Assembly: GCA_948567375.1 (NCBI GenBank)
Contig: OX419759.1
Coordinates: 59,311,493-59,375,492, forward strand
Length of the DNA: 64,000 nt
Reading direction: 5' to 3'
Origin: Lunularia cruciata
Lineage: Eukaryota > Streptophyta > Marchantiopsida > Lunulariales > Lunulariaceae
Part shown: positions 36,535 through 46,331 of the stretch, in pieces
Layout of the letters: every line of letters starts with the position of its first letter
Numbering within the stretch: position 1 is the first letter of the stretch
The notes under the pieces: generated by a model
What the model was told of the DNA's origin: nothing
Databases searched by the model: none
What the model saw: the letters and a program-made list of their open reading frames with translations, nothing else
Position numbers and translations under genes: made by a program

Positions 36535-37549
36535 AGATTGGAGCTGAGTCAGGTGTTAATAGCTGATTGGGTTGAGGTAAGGATGGGGAGCTTGTCATCG
36601 TCATCTTCAGCTATGTCAAGGGAGCAAGAGCTCTTGCTGATTGTCATGGCAGCCATGAGAGCCATGAAGGATCAAGATGAAGAGAGAGATAGAATGAAGG
36701 CACAGTCTTCCCAAGTCATGAAGTGTCTGCATGCAATGGTGGACAAACAGGGAGAGTTTGACAATAAGGATGTGACTAAGTATTGAAAGTCTACTAGACA
36801 AAGGTTAAGCTTCATGACCTTGATGAGAAGGTTGCCATTCTGGGGTTCCCTACACTGGTGGAGCTCAAAATCAAGAAGGTGGTTGAGAGTTTAGTGGAAG
36901 AGATTGCAACATGGGAGGAATTCTCACAGATGATGAAAGAAGAATTCCTATTGCAAGATGCGGATTGGGTCACCCAAGCCATGTTCTTGAACTAGGTGAA
37001 CAATAGGAGAAGAGCTTGGGGCCGCAAGATCTCCTAAGGGAGTTTAAGAAAAGGCTTGGACAATTGTCAACCTGTGAGGTTGAGGCAATAAAATTACAGC
37101 GGTCTAACTATTTCCTACAAACTGCAAATAGCCATTTACGAGATGAGTTGGAGTATGCACTTGACTTTCAATCTGATCACCTGGGAACAATTGAGTGGAA
37201 TAAGATTGAGGAGGATGTTGTATGGGTGAACCATAGGAGGAGACAAAGGGAAATTGATGAGGAAGCTATAGCCAAGGCACCGGTTTGGAGCAGTCTTGTT
37301 AGATCCAGCTGAGAGAAGGTGGAACAACAATTGAATGAGGTGACCAAAGAGGGAGTAGTTGATGAGATTTCACGGCTGATGGAAGGACTGAAGATTCTGA
37401 CCACCAAAGTAGACCAGCTGCAAAGTGGAAGTAGCACTATCAAAATAGGTGGAGAGAGGAGGCAGCCCTATCGGTGCATGTGGTGTGACAATAAGAGTCA
37501 TGCCAAAAGAAACTATCAGGAGCTATCAAAAGCATTGCGCAACCAATGA
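36535..37549 (+). pseudogene. element E: gag remnant
   Basis: Fragments in changing frames: 36538-36786 (SSSSAMSREQELLLIVMAAM, ending FDNKDVTKY), 37016-37312 (LLREFKKRLGQLSTCEVEAI, then LEYALDF) and 37319-37549, which ends with YRCMWCDNKSHAKRNY. The last is a CCHC knuckle whose final Cys is replaced by Tyr/Asn. The order and helical character fit a gypsy capsid followed by nucleocapsid. It is not functional. Confidence 0.6.
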
Positions 37550-37559
37550 GTGAAGTTTG

Positions 37560-38880
37560 TAGGGGAACCCGGAATGAAGAAGATAGCCTTCTATGATACC
37601 GGGGAGCCAATACTGTTGAACAAGAAAAGAGGAGGCATGAATGCTCTACTGGATCGACACATGGATAAATAGGAAGTAGGCATGGCAGTTGCTGCTTTTG
37701 AGCCTAATGTGTATAGTGAAGTGGGTGCAATGAAACAAGGTGCAGACTTAGGTGAAGTGGAGAAGAAGAGACTTGTAGAGCAGATCTGGAGGAAATCAGG
37801 ATGGGATGTACACATGTACAATACCAAGTACAAAACAATAGACAAAAAGGTTTGTCCCATTGCTACTCCATGGCCATTTGATGCATCTGAATTGCTGAGC
37901 AAGACTAGAGAAGAGCCAAGGTTGAGGAAGGTGAAGAATATTAGTCATTCCATTTTTCAAGAGACCTTGGCAGAACTTACAATTGGACGGGATTGTTTGC
38001 TCACAGAGGTTGAGCACCAAGAGTTTAAAGAGATGATTAGTAAATGTGGGAAAGCTTTTTCTTTCAAGATTGAGGAGATCGGGTGTATGAACCCATAGGA
38101 AATCACACCAATGATCATTTTCATAGTTCCTCATGTACCTTGGGATCTAAGACCAATGCAGGTGCCAAAGGCGCTTTTGCCCCAACTAATGGAGTTGTTG
38201 AAGGAGAAGGTCAAAGCCATAATTTTGGAGCCGTCAAAAGCACCATATTCAAATTGCTCGTGCACGGTCAGAAAGAAGAACAAGAAGCGACGGTTTATAT
38301 AAGATATGCAACCGCCAAACAAGGTAACAATTCAAAATTTGGGTGTAGGACTGGCTGTAGATGATTTTGCTGAGAAGTTTGCAGGGAGGGCAATTTACCC
38401 TATTGGAGATCTATATTCAGGGTATGATCATTTTTAGCTTGCTGAAGGAAGCCGTGACATAACCACCATGTAGGCACCGCTAGGCTTGATGTGTATGTGC
38501 ACTCTCCTGATGGGAGCTACTAACTTGATGCCACATATGCAAAGTGTTATGAATCATATTTTGCAGTCCTTCATTCTTGAAAAGACCCATCCATTCCTGG
38601 ATGATATACCTATTAAGGGTTGCACAGCGGGTGAGAAGGACAAAACTTTGGTGGATGGCGGTAGAAGGAGGTTTTTCATGGATCACATTCAAGATGTGGA
38701 AGCTATACTGAAATGGTGGATAGAGGCAAGAGTGACTCTTTTTGGAGAGAAGTCAGCATTTGGACTTGTAGAAATTATGGTGGTAGGACATCTATGTGGT
38801 TCAGATGGGTGGAAATTGAATCCGGAGAAGGTGGACATTATAGGGAAGATTAGAGATTGTTCCTTGGTTAAGAGGTAAGG
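37560..38880 (+). pseudogene. element E: spacer and reverse transcriptase
   Basis: The frame 37682-38098 encodes a linker without a recognisable protease motif. RT begins near 38111 (FIVPHVPWDLRPMQVPKALL, TVRKKNKKRRFI). It continues with AIYPIGDLYSGYDHF, whose Asp is the first catalytic residue, then MGATNLMPHMQSVMNHILQS, the catalytic HPFLDDIPIKG, and VVGHLCGSDGWKLNPEKVD. Stops interrupt at least three times. This RT belongs to a gypsy lineage clearly different from C, F, D and the Tat-like copies. Confidence 0.7.
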
Positions 38881-38886
38881 CGGTTC

Positions 38887-39636
38887 TTGGGAGCGTGTGT
38901 TTTCTATTGTTTCTGGATACCTCATTTTGCTCATGTTGCAGAGCCGCTTTACCAACTTATGAGGAAGAGAATCAAGTTCATCTGGAGGCCAAAGCATTCC
39001 ATTGTTATAGCAAAGCTGAAGGAAGCATTGCAGAACCCGTCGGTGCTTCATCTGCTTGACAACAGCTATGGGCGGCCAATCATAGTTATAGTGGATTTGA
39101 GTCCCTATGCTGTTGGATGGGCTGTGGGCCAGGAAGATGAAAATGGCAGCAGATATGCAGCAAGGTTTGGAGCGGGAATCTTCACAGAATTGCAGCAAAG
39201 GTATCCTCAAATCCAGTGGGAGTTATGGGATGCCAAGATAGCATTAAAACAAGATATGAATTGCTTGATCCGTGCTTATGTCATCCTAGAGAGAGATTGC
39301 TTGCCGCTGCTAGGAATGTTTGCCAACTATGATACTCTAGATATTGTGATGTTGCGTTGGATTGCTTTCATTTGGATGTTTAATCCAAAGCTAAGATATA
39401 TAGCTAGGAAGGACAATCCAATGGCTGATATGTTGTCTATAGCATGCTATGATGAAACCAGAAATGATTGTAAGGTAGATATACATGAACTAGATCTGAA
39501 TCTACCCTTTAGAGAAGAACTATACACCAATGATCTTCTTGTTGTTGGGAAGTATCTCGGTTCTCTAGAGAAAGATTCAGAATGGACCAGAGAAGAGTTT
39601 GAGAAGGTTAGGAGGAGTCGGGCAAATTCTCGTTGA
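38887..39636 (+). pseudogene. element E: RT thumb and RNase H
   Basis: A 249-codon open frame. It starts with the RT thumb/connection (MGACVFYCFWIPHFAHVAEP, YQLMRKRIKFIW) and proceeds to RNase H: IIVIVDLSPYAVGWAVGQ (first Asp), RYPQIQWELWDAKIALK (Glu), ILERDCLPLLGM (Asp) and RKDNPMADMLS (last Asp). All four expected acidic positions can be placed, so RNase H is the least damaged E domain. The frame ends in a basic, charged stretch before integrase. Confidence 0.7.
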
Positions 39637-40394
39637 AGAACGAGTATCTTTGGCGAAGGCCCAAGAATTATGCTGGAATTCCATTGAGAGTGGTGGGAGA
39701 TGAAGAGATGAAGCAAAAAGTACTACATGAATTGCATGATGCAAAGGTTGCAGGTCATCATGGAGTTCAAGGTACATACAAGCACATTTGAGGGTTGTAT
39801 TGGTCGCTTGGGATATATATAGAGGTACGGCGTTACGTGGAGACCTACAAAATTTGTCAAATTTACTCAAAGGTACAGCATGGAGATGGGTTGAAGTCTA
39901 CTTACCCATTGAACCTTCATTTTTAGCGGGTTCTGGAATTAGTTCATATGCCTTTAGGATTGCAAGGAGCAAAGTATCTAGTACCGGCTAGAGAGGACCT
40001 GTCATTGACGTCTACACATACCCAACAAGTATGTCGATTTGTTTTAGAAGACATTATTGCCAAACACGGATGCTTCTATCGGATGAGTGCGGATTGAAGG
40101 GAGTTGGTTGCAAAGGAAGCAACTGATTTCTTTGCTAAGTTCAACATCAAACTGAACTTGACAACTGCCTACAATCTGGAAGCCAACGGTAAGAGTGAAC
40201 GAGGTCATCTGTCGATAGTGAATACTTTGGTGAAGGCCTGCCAAGGTGAGACATACAAATGGCCTGATTTGCTTCCATTGGCACTTATGGCGGATAGGTC
40301 GACTTGCAGCTTAGTGATTGGGATGCCACCTGCTGAATTAGTGCCAGGACATTTGCCAATTATGCCACACATACCCTTGATGCTTTTGGTGTGA
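39637..40394 (+). pseudogene. element E: integrase remnant
   Basis: Pieces include LHDAKVAGHHGVQGTYKH for the HHCC domain, then in other frames IIAKHGCFYRMSAD followed by a stop and RELVAKEATDFF. The second catalytic Asp is therefore present but adjoins a nonsense codon. Next comes NLTTAYNLEANGKSERG with the catalytic Glu. The frame 40104-40394 ends before the 3' LTR. Several frameshifts make it non-functional. Confidence 0.65.
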
Positions 40395-42537
40395 AAGTTT
40401 TTTTTCCTCTTCTTCCTGTTATATTGAACTCAAATTTTATGTCAATATGTCTCAAGAGTTGTTTTATGCACCTTGTCACGTGAGATATTTGCTATATAAT
40501 TTTGAAGCCCAGAAGTAGTTTGTGGTGCAATAAGCTCAAGGGTTCAGCATGAGCTCAGGAGTTTCTTTGTGTCACACCAATTTGGGGCTTAAATTTATGT
40601 TACATGAGCTTAGGATTTTTGTTTGTGTTGCTACGGCCCTAGGAATATTTTTCATTTAGTAGCAGAGCAAAACAATTTCAAGGATCAAGACAGGAGAATA
40701 GAGAAGAGGCTCCAGAGAGGAACATGGGGTTCAAAAAAAATTTTGAAGGAGCAAGGTAGGACAAAAGGGCTGATAGGTTTTTTTTTCCGGAAGGAAGGGC
40801 TTGTGTCAAGAGGGCCAGAAAATTTGAGAAGGGTTTTGGGGAAGGACAACATGAAGGACATTTTTTGCAGGAATATGACAAGAATGAGAGGACCAGGGTA
40901 GTAAGGGTCAATGAGAAATGCTCAAGAGAAGGATCTTGCTGGACAAGAATTAAGGGCGTTGAGAGAATGCTTCAAGGGATCTTGCTGAAGCAATGACAGG
41001 GCAGTAAGAGTTTAATGACAAAGGTTTCAAGAGAAAAGATCTTGCTGATGGCTGATGACAAGACAGGAGTAAGGGTTTAGGAGGAGACTTCAAAGGGAAG
41101 CCTTGAGAATGAGAGGACCAAGGTAGTAAGGGTCAATGAGAAATTATCAAGAGAAGACCAGCACCTGAACAGAGGGTTGTTTGGACAGGAATTGATAGGG
41201 GATTTTCCTGAAAGAGAAATGTCTGCCTGGATGTAGAAGAGAGAGTGCAATTTAGAAGTGAAGGCTGGCAAATTCAAGGTGAAGGAGCTGGTTGCCAGGA
41301 TATGAGATTTTTGAATGTGAGGGTTGTGCATGAACTTGAGAACCAATGACATGGAAGTGGAATTTGAATAGGAGTAGTGTGGTTGTGCAGGAGTTGAAAG
41401 CTTGGGCAGAGGGGAGATTATCAAATGTAAGGAGAATGAGAGGACCATGGCAGTAAGGTCAATGAGAAATGATCAAGAGAAGAGTGTTGGCTGGATAGAG
41501 GGCATTTTCTTGAATGTTGCTTGAGAGTGTGTTGACATGATAGAAGAGATTTTGCAAGAAGTAGGGTTGCTTGAAAGTGTGTTGACAGGAGAGGAGAGAT
41601 TTCCCAGGAAGTAGGGTTGCTTGAGAGTGTGTTGACAGGAGAGAAGAGATTTCCCATGAAGTAGGGTTGCTTGAGAGTGTGTTGACAGGACAAAAGAGAT
41701 TTTTTGAATGTAGGGTTGCTAGAGCGTTGATAGCGGAGAAAATTCTCACAAAGGAGAAGGGCTAGACAGAAAAGAGAAATTTTGAATGAAGGCTGGAGAG
41801 GAAAATGCAAGGAGGAGAGAGGGCTTTTTCACAAAGATGAATGTAAGGACTGAACAGAGAATAGGAGGGAGAAAGAGAGAATTTTCTTGAAGGACAGTGC
41901 AAATGTGTAGGAGGTGGGAACTTGGATAGAGAATGAAATTTTGACAAGAAAGATTTCAAGAGAAAATGCTTGAGAGAGAAATCTTGTTGGAGAAGACAGA
42001 GCTGTAAGGTTTAAGGGAAAGCTTCAAGAGAAAATGTTTTGCTGATGGATGCGGACATGATGAATTTCAAGAGAAAATGCTTTGAGAGAGAAATCTTGAT
42101 GGAGAGGAGGTGACAAAGTAGTAGAGCTTTGCGGAATGCTTTGAATGGAGAAGGAGGACTCTTTGATAGTGAATTGACATTAGATCTTTGGAGAATGCTT
42201 TGAGAGATCAGAGAGGAGCTCTTGATAGTGAATTGACATCAGATCTTTGGAGAGTGCTTCAAGAAATCAAAGAGGAGTCTTGACAATGAATGGAAACTAA
42301 AAGGAGAAATCAGAGAGGAGTCTTGACAATGAATGGAGACTGAAAGGAGAGTTCAAAGAGAGAAGTCTTGACAGTGAAGTGCCATGAAAGGGTTTGGGAG
42401 AAGCTTCAATTGGTCAAGAAGGATGTCCCTGGCTAAAACAGGGCCAGAGAGGACTTAAGGAAAGAAGGTAAAGGTTTTGACGAAGGCTGTAGAGGAGAGA
42501 AATCTTGAAAGGGAGGCGGTTGACTATTGTGACAACC
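40395..42537 (+). repeat. element E: 3' LTR, first part
   Basis: From about 41688 this region aligns with the 5' LTR at 34702 onward. It is purine-rich, with repeated motifs such as GAGAGAAATCTTG and GTCTTGACAATGAATGGAGA. The exact LTR start upstream of 41688 is not resolved, because the corresponding 5' LTR segment is missing. It is interrupted after TTGACTAT at 42537 by element G and resumes at 54136. Confidence 0.7.
41516..41714 (+). repeat. 50-bp tandem repeat, 4 units, in E 3' LTR
   Basis: Units start at 41516, 41566, 41616 and 41666, each beginning GTTGCTTGAGAGTGTGTTGA or a one-base variant and ending in GAAGTAGG or GAATGTAGG. The second and third units differ at only a few positions. 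Apparent ORFs on the minus strand (LLSCQHTLKQ repeats) are by-products of this array. Confidence 0.9.
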
Positions 42538-43319
42538 CGGCAAATATCACTTTTGCGGTAATCGGGTAAGTAAAGTTTGTTCCCGTAGAGATACGCTTCA
42601 AAAATGTCCAAATACAAAGCAAAGTAACAATTTCAGTTCTTCTTGAGTTCTTCTTTAGTCTCTTAGGTAGAAACCACACCCAGAAGAGAGTAACAAGCAC
42701 TGATTCGCAATCTTGTCACAAATTCACACTCCTTAATCACAAATCCTTCAATTCTTTCCAAACAATCTTGATTGTGATGATTCAGGCTCTCCCAAAAACG
42801 GCACTTCACTGCAAAACGACTTCGCCTCAAAATTGTGTTCCACCTCTCCACTGAAGGCACAACTTCCTCGATTGAAATTGCTTCACATCAACTTTGTACT
42901 GCACTCCCAAATGTAGAATACTACCAACAGTACAATTCCTCTCAGATTTGTCAAGGCATTGCTTTGATTGCACTTCACTCAGGATCAAACACACAAAATG
43001 AAGATCAAGGCTGTGGAATCCAACATCCAACAAGCACTCTGACTTGCACTTCAAATTTCTCCAAACACTCACAAACACAATTGCAAAATTGATACTCAGA
43101 ATCAAGCTCAAGCAACAAGCACTGCTTCACAACACTTCGCTTTATCTATTCTCAAAAATAATGAGCACTGAATAACAATTTCCTGCAAATGCCACTCTTA
43201 AATAGTGAAGCAATCGACAGTTCTAACAACTATACCGTTCTACAACAACTGTTCTAACCTACAGATCTGAAATGACAATGCACCTCTTCATATCTGCCCC
43301 TTCAAATCTCAAATCGTTA

Positions 43320-44084
43320 CTAATCCGATCCGATGTCTACTTCTTCCTCGGCTTTCAAACCCGAACCCGAAGTAATCTTACTTCCTACTACATTTTCCTC
43401 GGGTTTCACATCTCCACCTTCTTCTACCAGATCCAGCAATTCTCTTTCCTGATCTGAAATTGCACTAGTGGGTAATCTATCTAACTCTTCATCCTTCGAC
43501 CCACTCTTCTCTAATGTCTCTGAGGGCAACTCCAAAGACATTTGGATTCCTATGTTATCTACTTTGGGTTTTGCCTTAACATCTTGCCGAAGCTTTTCTA
43601 ACTCTATTCTCACTAAGTCTAATCTAATCGCAATATTGTCTTCTACTTCTAAGATCTTCCTGTCTACACGAGTTCTGAGACTAATCAACAAGGCATTCAA
43701 ATCTGTATCTTTTGCTTGTCTTCGCCTTGTCTCCTGCACCAACAACTTCAACTCGTGCAACCTTGTTTCTTCAATCCGAACGATGGCTTCTGTACTTCAC
43801 ATTGCGTTCACTCTGAGGACTATCTCCTTCAATGGCTCCAATCTTGTCTTTTGTTCTTGTTCCCGATCTGCAAGCCATTCCTCTCTGTACATCGCCAACT
43901 CTTCTTCAAACTCGGCCTTTACCACTTCCTTCTCTTTCTCCTTCTGTACGATTTTCTCTTCCTGAATGATTTTCTCTTCCTGATTACAAAGTAACTCTCG
44001 TAATCTCTCTTCTTCTCTATACCGCACAGACAACTCTCTTTGCCAGAGTTGCTTCTTCTCTTCCATACTCTCCATCACTCGATC
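43320..44084 (-). pseudogene. element G: coiled-coil C-terminal part of the antisense ORF
   Basis: This continues the frame interrupted by Tat copy 3: removing the insertion joins KEQELD to RVMESMEEKKQLWQRELSVR without a shift. It is strongly charged and heptad-like (EEKIIQEEKIVQKEKEKEVV, LRTRVDRKILEVEDNIAIRL), so a long coiled coil is likely. A TGA interrupts at 43797-43799. The frame ends with an acidic Ser/Glu-rich tail (GLKAEEEVDIGSD, then stop). No enzyme motif is visible. Confidence 0.6.
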
Positions 44085-44763
44085 TGTAACACCCATTTGT
44101 GCATGTGTGTGGTATTGTGATATTTAGCTTGGTATTACAAGTACTTAAGAGATATTATTTATATAGAGATAAAGGATGGTTCTATATTAGTCATGGTTAG
44201 CTAAAGTTAGTCATAGCTAAGATAGATGGGACCTTACTTTAGAGGAAGTAGAAAAGATGAGCACCACTATTTTGGATTTTAGTGTGTTGACTTGGTATTA
44301 TTCCTAGGTGTTTGGCTTTGGGGAAAGAGTTGAGAACTCTTGGGCCCGCAAGCCTTTTTGTTTTGGATTCTTCTTTAGTCCAAGGATAGCCCATGTGAAG
44401 GAATCCTTGCTTTAGTGGTTGGGTCAAGATAAGGGGAATATGCCCATGTGAATGGATATTCCTTTCTACTTTTTGACTTTACTTGACTTTTAGTCTAGTA
44501 ACTTGAGTTACTACGGTAATTAGTAACTTTGGTACGTAACTATTTCACAAGTATATAAACAAGGAGTGAGGAGGTACTCATCATCCTTTCATTTGCAACT
44601 ATCTCTCTCTCATTGAGTTCTCTAGTGAGCAATGTCTTGAGTCTTGGAGTGTTAGCCTTGGAGGAGTATGATGGAGTTGGGGTTCCTTGCCTTCTTAGTC
44701 CATGGTGCGCTACCATAATAGCCATCAGAGGTTCATCCTGAGTGAGAGACAGGCCGGCTCACA
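44085..44763 (+). repeat. Tat-like copy 3: 5' LTR
   Basis: 679 bp from TGTAACACCCATTTGTGC to GGCCGGCTCACA. A TATA box (TATATAA, 44552-44558) lies about two thirds along and should position the RNA start downstream. Confidence 0.95.
44552..44558 (+). promoter_or_regulatory. TATA box in the 5' LTR of copy 3
   Basis: TATATAAAC in the context CACAAGTATATAAACAAGG. It is conserved at the equivalent place in copies 1 (about 20277) and 3 (3' LTR, 51674). It is the only strong TATA-like site in the LTR, so it is the likely core promoter for genomic RNA. Confidence 0.6.
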
Positions 44764-44767
44764 TTTT

Positions 44768-44784
44768 TGGTTCCGTTGCCGGGA
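44768..44784 (+). other. Tat-like copy 3: primer-binding site
   Basis: TGGTTCCGTTGCCGGGA begins 4 bases after the LTR. It matches the complement of plant tRNA-Asp (TGGCGCCGTTGCCGGGG), the primer familiar from Athila-type elements, except at two bases after TGG and at the last base. A variant tRNA-Asp or another tRNA could fit better. Confidence 0.65.
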
Positions 44785-44804
44785 CCTCTCTACAAGGCAA
44801 GATA

Positions 44805-44975
44805 ATGTTCCGCGTCCAATTCTACATTAGGCAGAAGGAGGCTATGAGAGCTCACTTGGAGAGAACATTAGGAGAGGAGAGGGCTGAACTTATGTTAGAG
44901 AACCAAGATCCATTTGTATACCTTGTAGTTCATTATGATGTCTTTGAGGTGATTTTGTACATCTTGTACACATGA
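44805..44975 (+). CDS. Tat-like copy 3: 56-codon leader ORF
   Basis: Starts MFRVQFYIRQKEAMRAHLER and ends VILYILYT, about 20 bases after the primer site. It has the same length and nearly the same sequence in copy 2. In copy 1 its ATG is lost. It could be an upstream ORF that tunes translation of the genomic RNA, or a decayed exon of a longer leader protein. No domain is recognised. Confidence 0.4.
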   Translation: MFRVQFYIRQKEAMRAHLERTLGEERAELMLENQDPFVYLVVHYDVFEVILYILYT

Positions 44976-45623
44976 GAGGAATTGGAGAGATTGTGTGAGG
45001 TGGATTGCAGATTTTGGGGATTAAGGTGATTTTGGGCAAAATCTCAAGTTTGAGATCTGGACTTGAGATTTCTACACATGATAGCTTGGGTTATCTTTCA
45101 GTTAGCACACTTGAAATTATTGAGAGAGCTTTTATGCGCACTGGGCTAGAATTTTTGAAAGTTGATAGGGTAAAGTGCTCCCGCAACTGCATGCTCTCTG
45201 GAAAATTGTACAGAGTCTGTCATTTCTTCAATTTTTAGTGAATTGTCCTGAAAATTTACAAGAAAATTCAGTGCTTTGTATTCTACCTGGTGCCACAAAA
45301 ATTAGAGAGAGATCATTTTTGCGCAGTGCGTTATGAGTTTTTGAAGTGAGGGGGGTGGTTTTCAGACCAAATCTGAAATATGGGTGCTGAATAGAAAGGT
45401 GTCTAGGCCAAATGGCTTGATGAAAAGATCTAAAATTTTGCAGGGAGGGACGCCCTAGAGTTGTGATCAAGTGTGGAAAATTTCAGAGGACTGTGACATA
45501 TTCGTTGGGAGATTTGAGTGACATTGTGAGGAAGGGTCAATTCTGCAGAGTGGAGATCTCATGCATGAGAAGTTTGAGATCAACAAAAAGCATGTTTGAG
45601 TGTTTAGATTCATCTTTGGGAAC

Positions 45624-46097
45624 ATGGAGGGTCATCAAGAGTGGAAATTGAGATTATGCAAGGTTCCCCAAGGGTTTGAGGTGATTGTAGGGGTGGATTT
45701 GAGGAAAAGAGAGTTTACAATAGAATTTGAAGAGAGTGTTGAGAGGATCCAAAAACCTACACCACTTGGAGGAAAGAGTGAGTCTAAGTGCTTTCTATGT
45801 GGAGAGAAGGGACATAAGGCAAGTTCATGTCCATTAACCTTTGAGAGCAAGAGATTGAGGGAAAGGAGAGGCTTACTTGACTTGGGTTTGCATGTTGGAC
45901 CTTCTTCACCAAGATTGGGAGGGAGAAGATCTAAGACCAAGGAGTTGTGTGAGGTTTGTGGAGTTGAAGGACTTCCAAAAGGACATGAGTGTAGTGGAGT
46001 AAAAGCACTTTTGGAAACTTTGGTGAAGGATCTTGGAGAGAGTCTTAGTACAGCTACAGAAATACTACCACCTTCATCAGCTAGTTCTCAAGATTAG
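45624..46097 (+). CDS. Tat-like copy 3: leader zinc-knuckle protein upstream of gag
   Basis: An open frame of about 157 codons. I chose the ATG at MEGHQEWKLRLC because copy 2 starts there, although the frame is open 8 codons further up. It contains a perfect CX2CX4HX4C knuckle, CFLCGEKGHKASSC, a Gly/Ser/Arg-rich stretch (GPSSPRLGGRRSKT) and a second Cys/His cluster, CEVCGVEGLPKGHEC. It lies about 230 bp before the gag-pol start, in the same orientation. Ogre/Tat elements are known to carry an extra ORF before gag, but whether this is related is unknown. A nucleic-acid-binding role is inferred only from the knuckle. Confidence 0.65.
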   Translation: MEGHQEWKLRLCKVPQGFEVIVGVDLRKREFTIEFEESVERIQKPTPLGGKSESKCFLCGEKGHKASSCPLTFESKRLRERRGLLDLGLHVGPSSPRLGGRRSKTKELCEVCGVEGLPKGHECSGVKALLETLVKDLGESLSTATEILPPSSASSQD

Positions 46098-46331
46098 TGA
46101 TGGAGATAATCTTTCAACTTATGGATAAACTATCCATGAGAGTTAGATTAATATGCACTCTAGGATTTGATGTTGCTATAGAAATCTTGGAGCAACCTGA
46201 ACCTTTTGTGTTCCCTAGAGTGGATTATTCTTAGATGGTGTTAGTCATGTATATACTCTATTAGTAATAGAGTGAGAGAAAAGAAAAGAGAAAAAAAAAT
46301 TAAGAGAAAAGAAAGATAGTGAGGGGTTAAG

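Noticed and set aside
41516-41714. Regular repeats as a CRISPR array
   Set aside because: Units are directly adjacent without unique spacers, in a plant LTR, with no cas genes. The same applies to the 16-bp array at 7883-7946.
41421-41810. Minus-strand ORF with repeated LLSCQHTLKQ segments
   Set aside because: Produced by the 50-bp tandem array in the E LTR, where frames shift together with repeats. No matching frame in the 5' LTR supports a protein.
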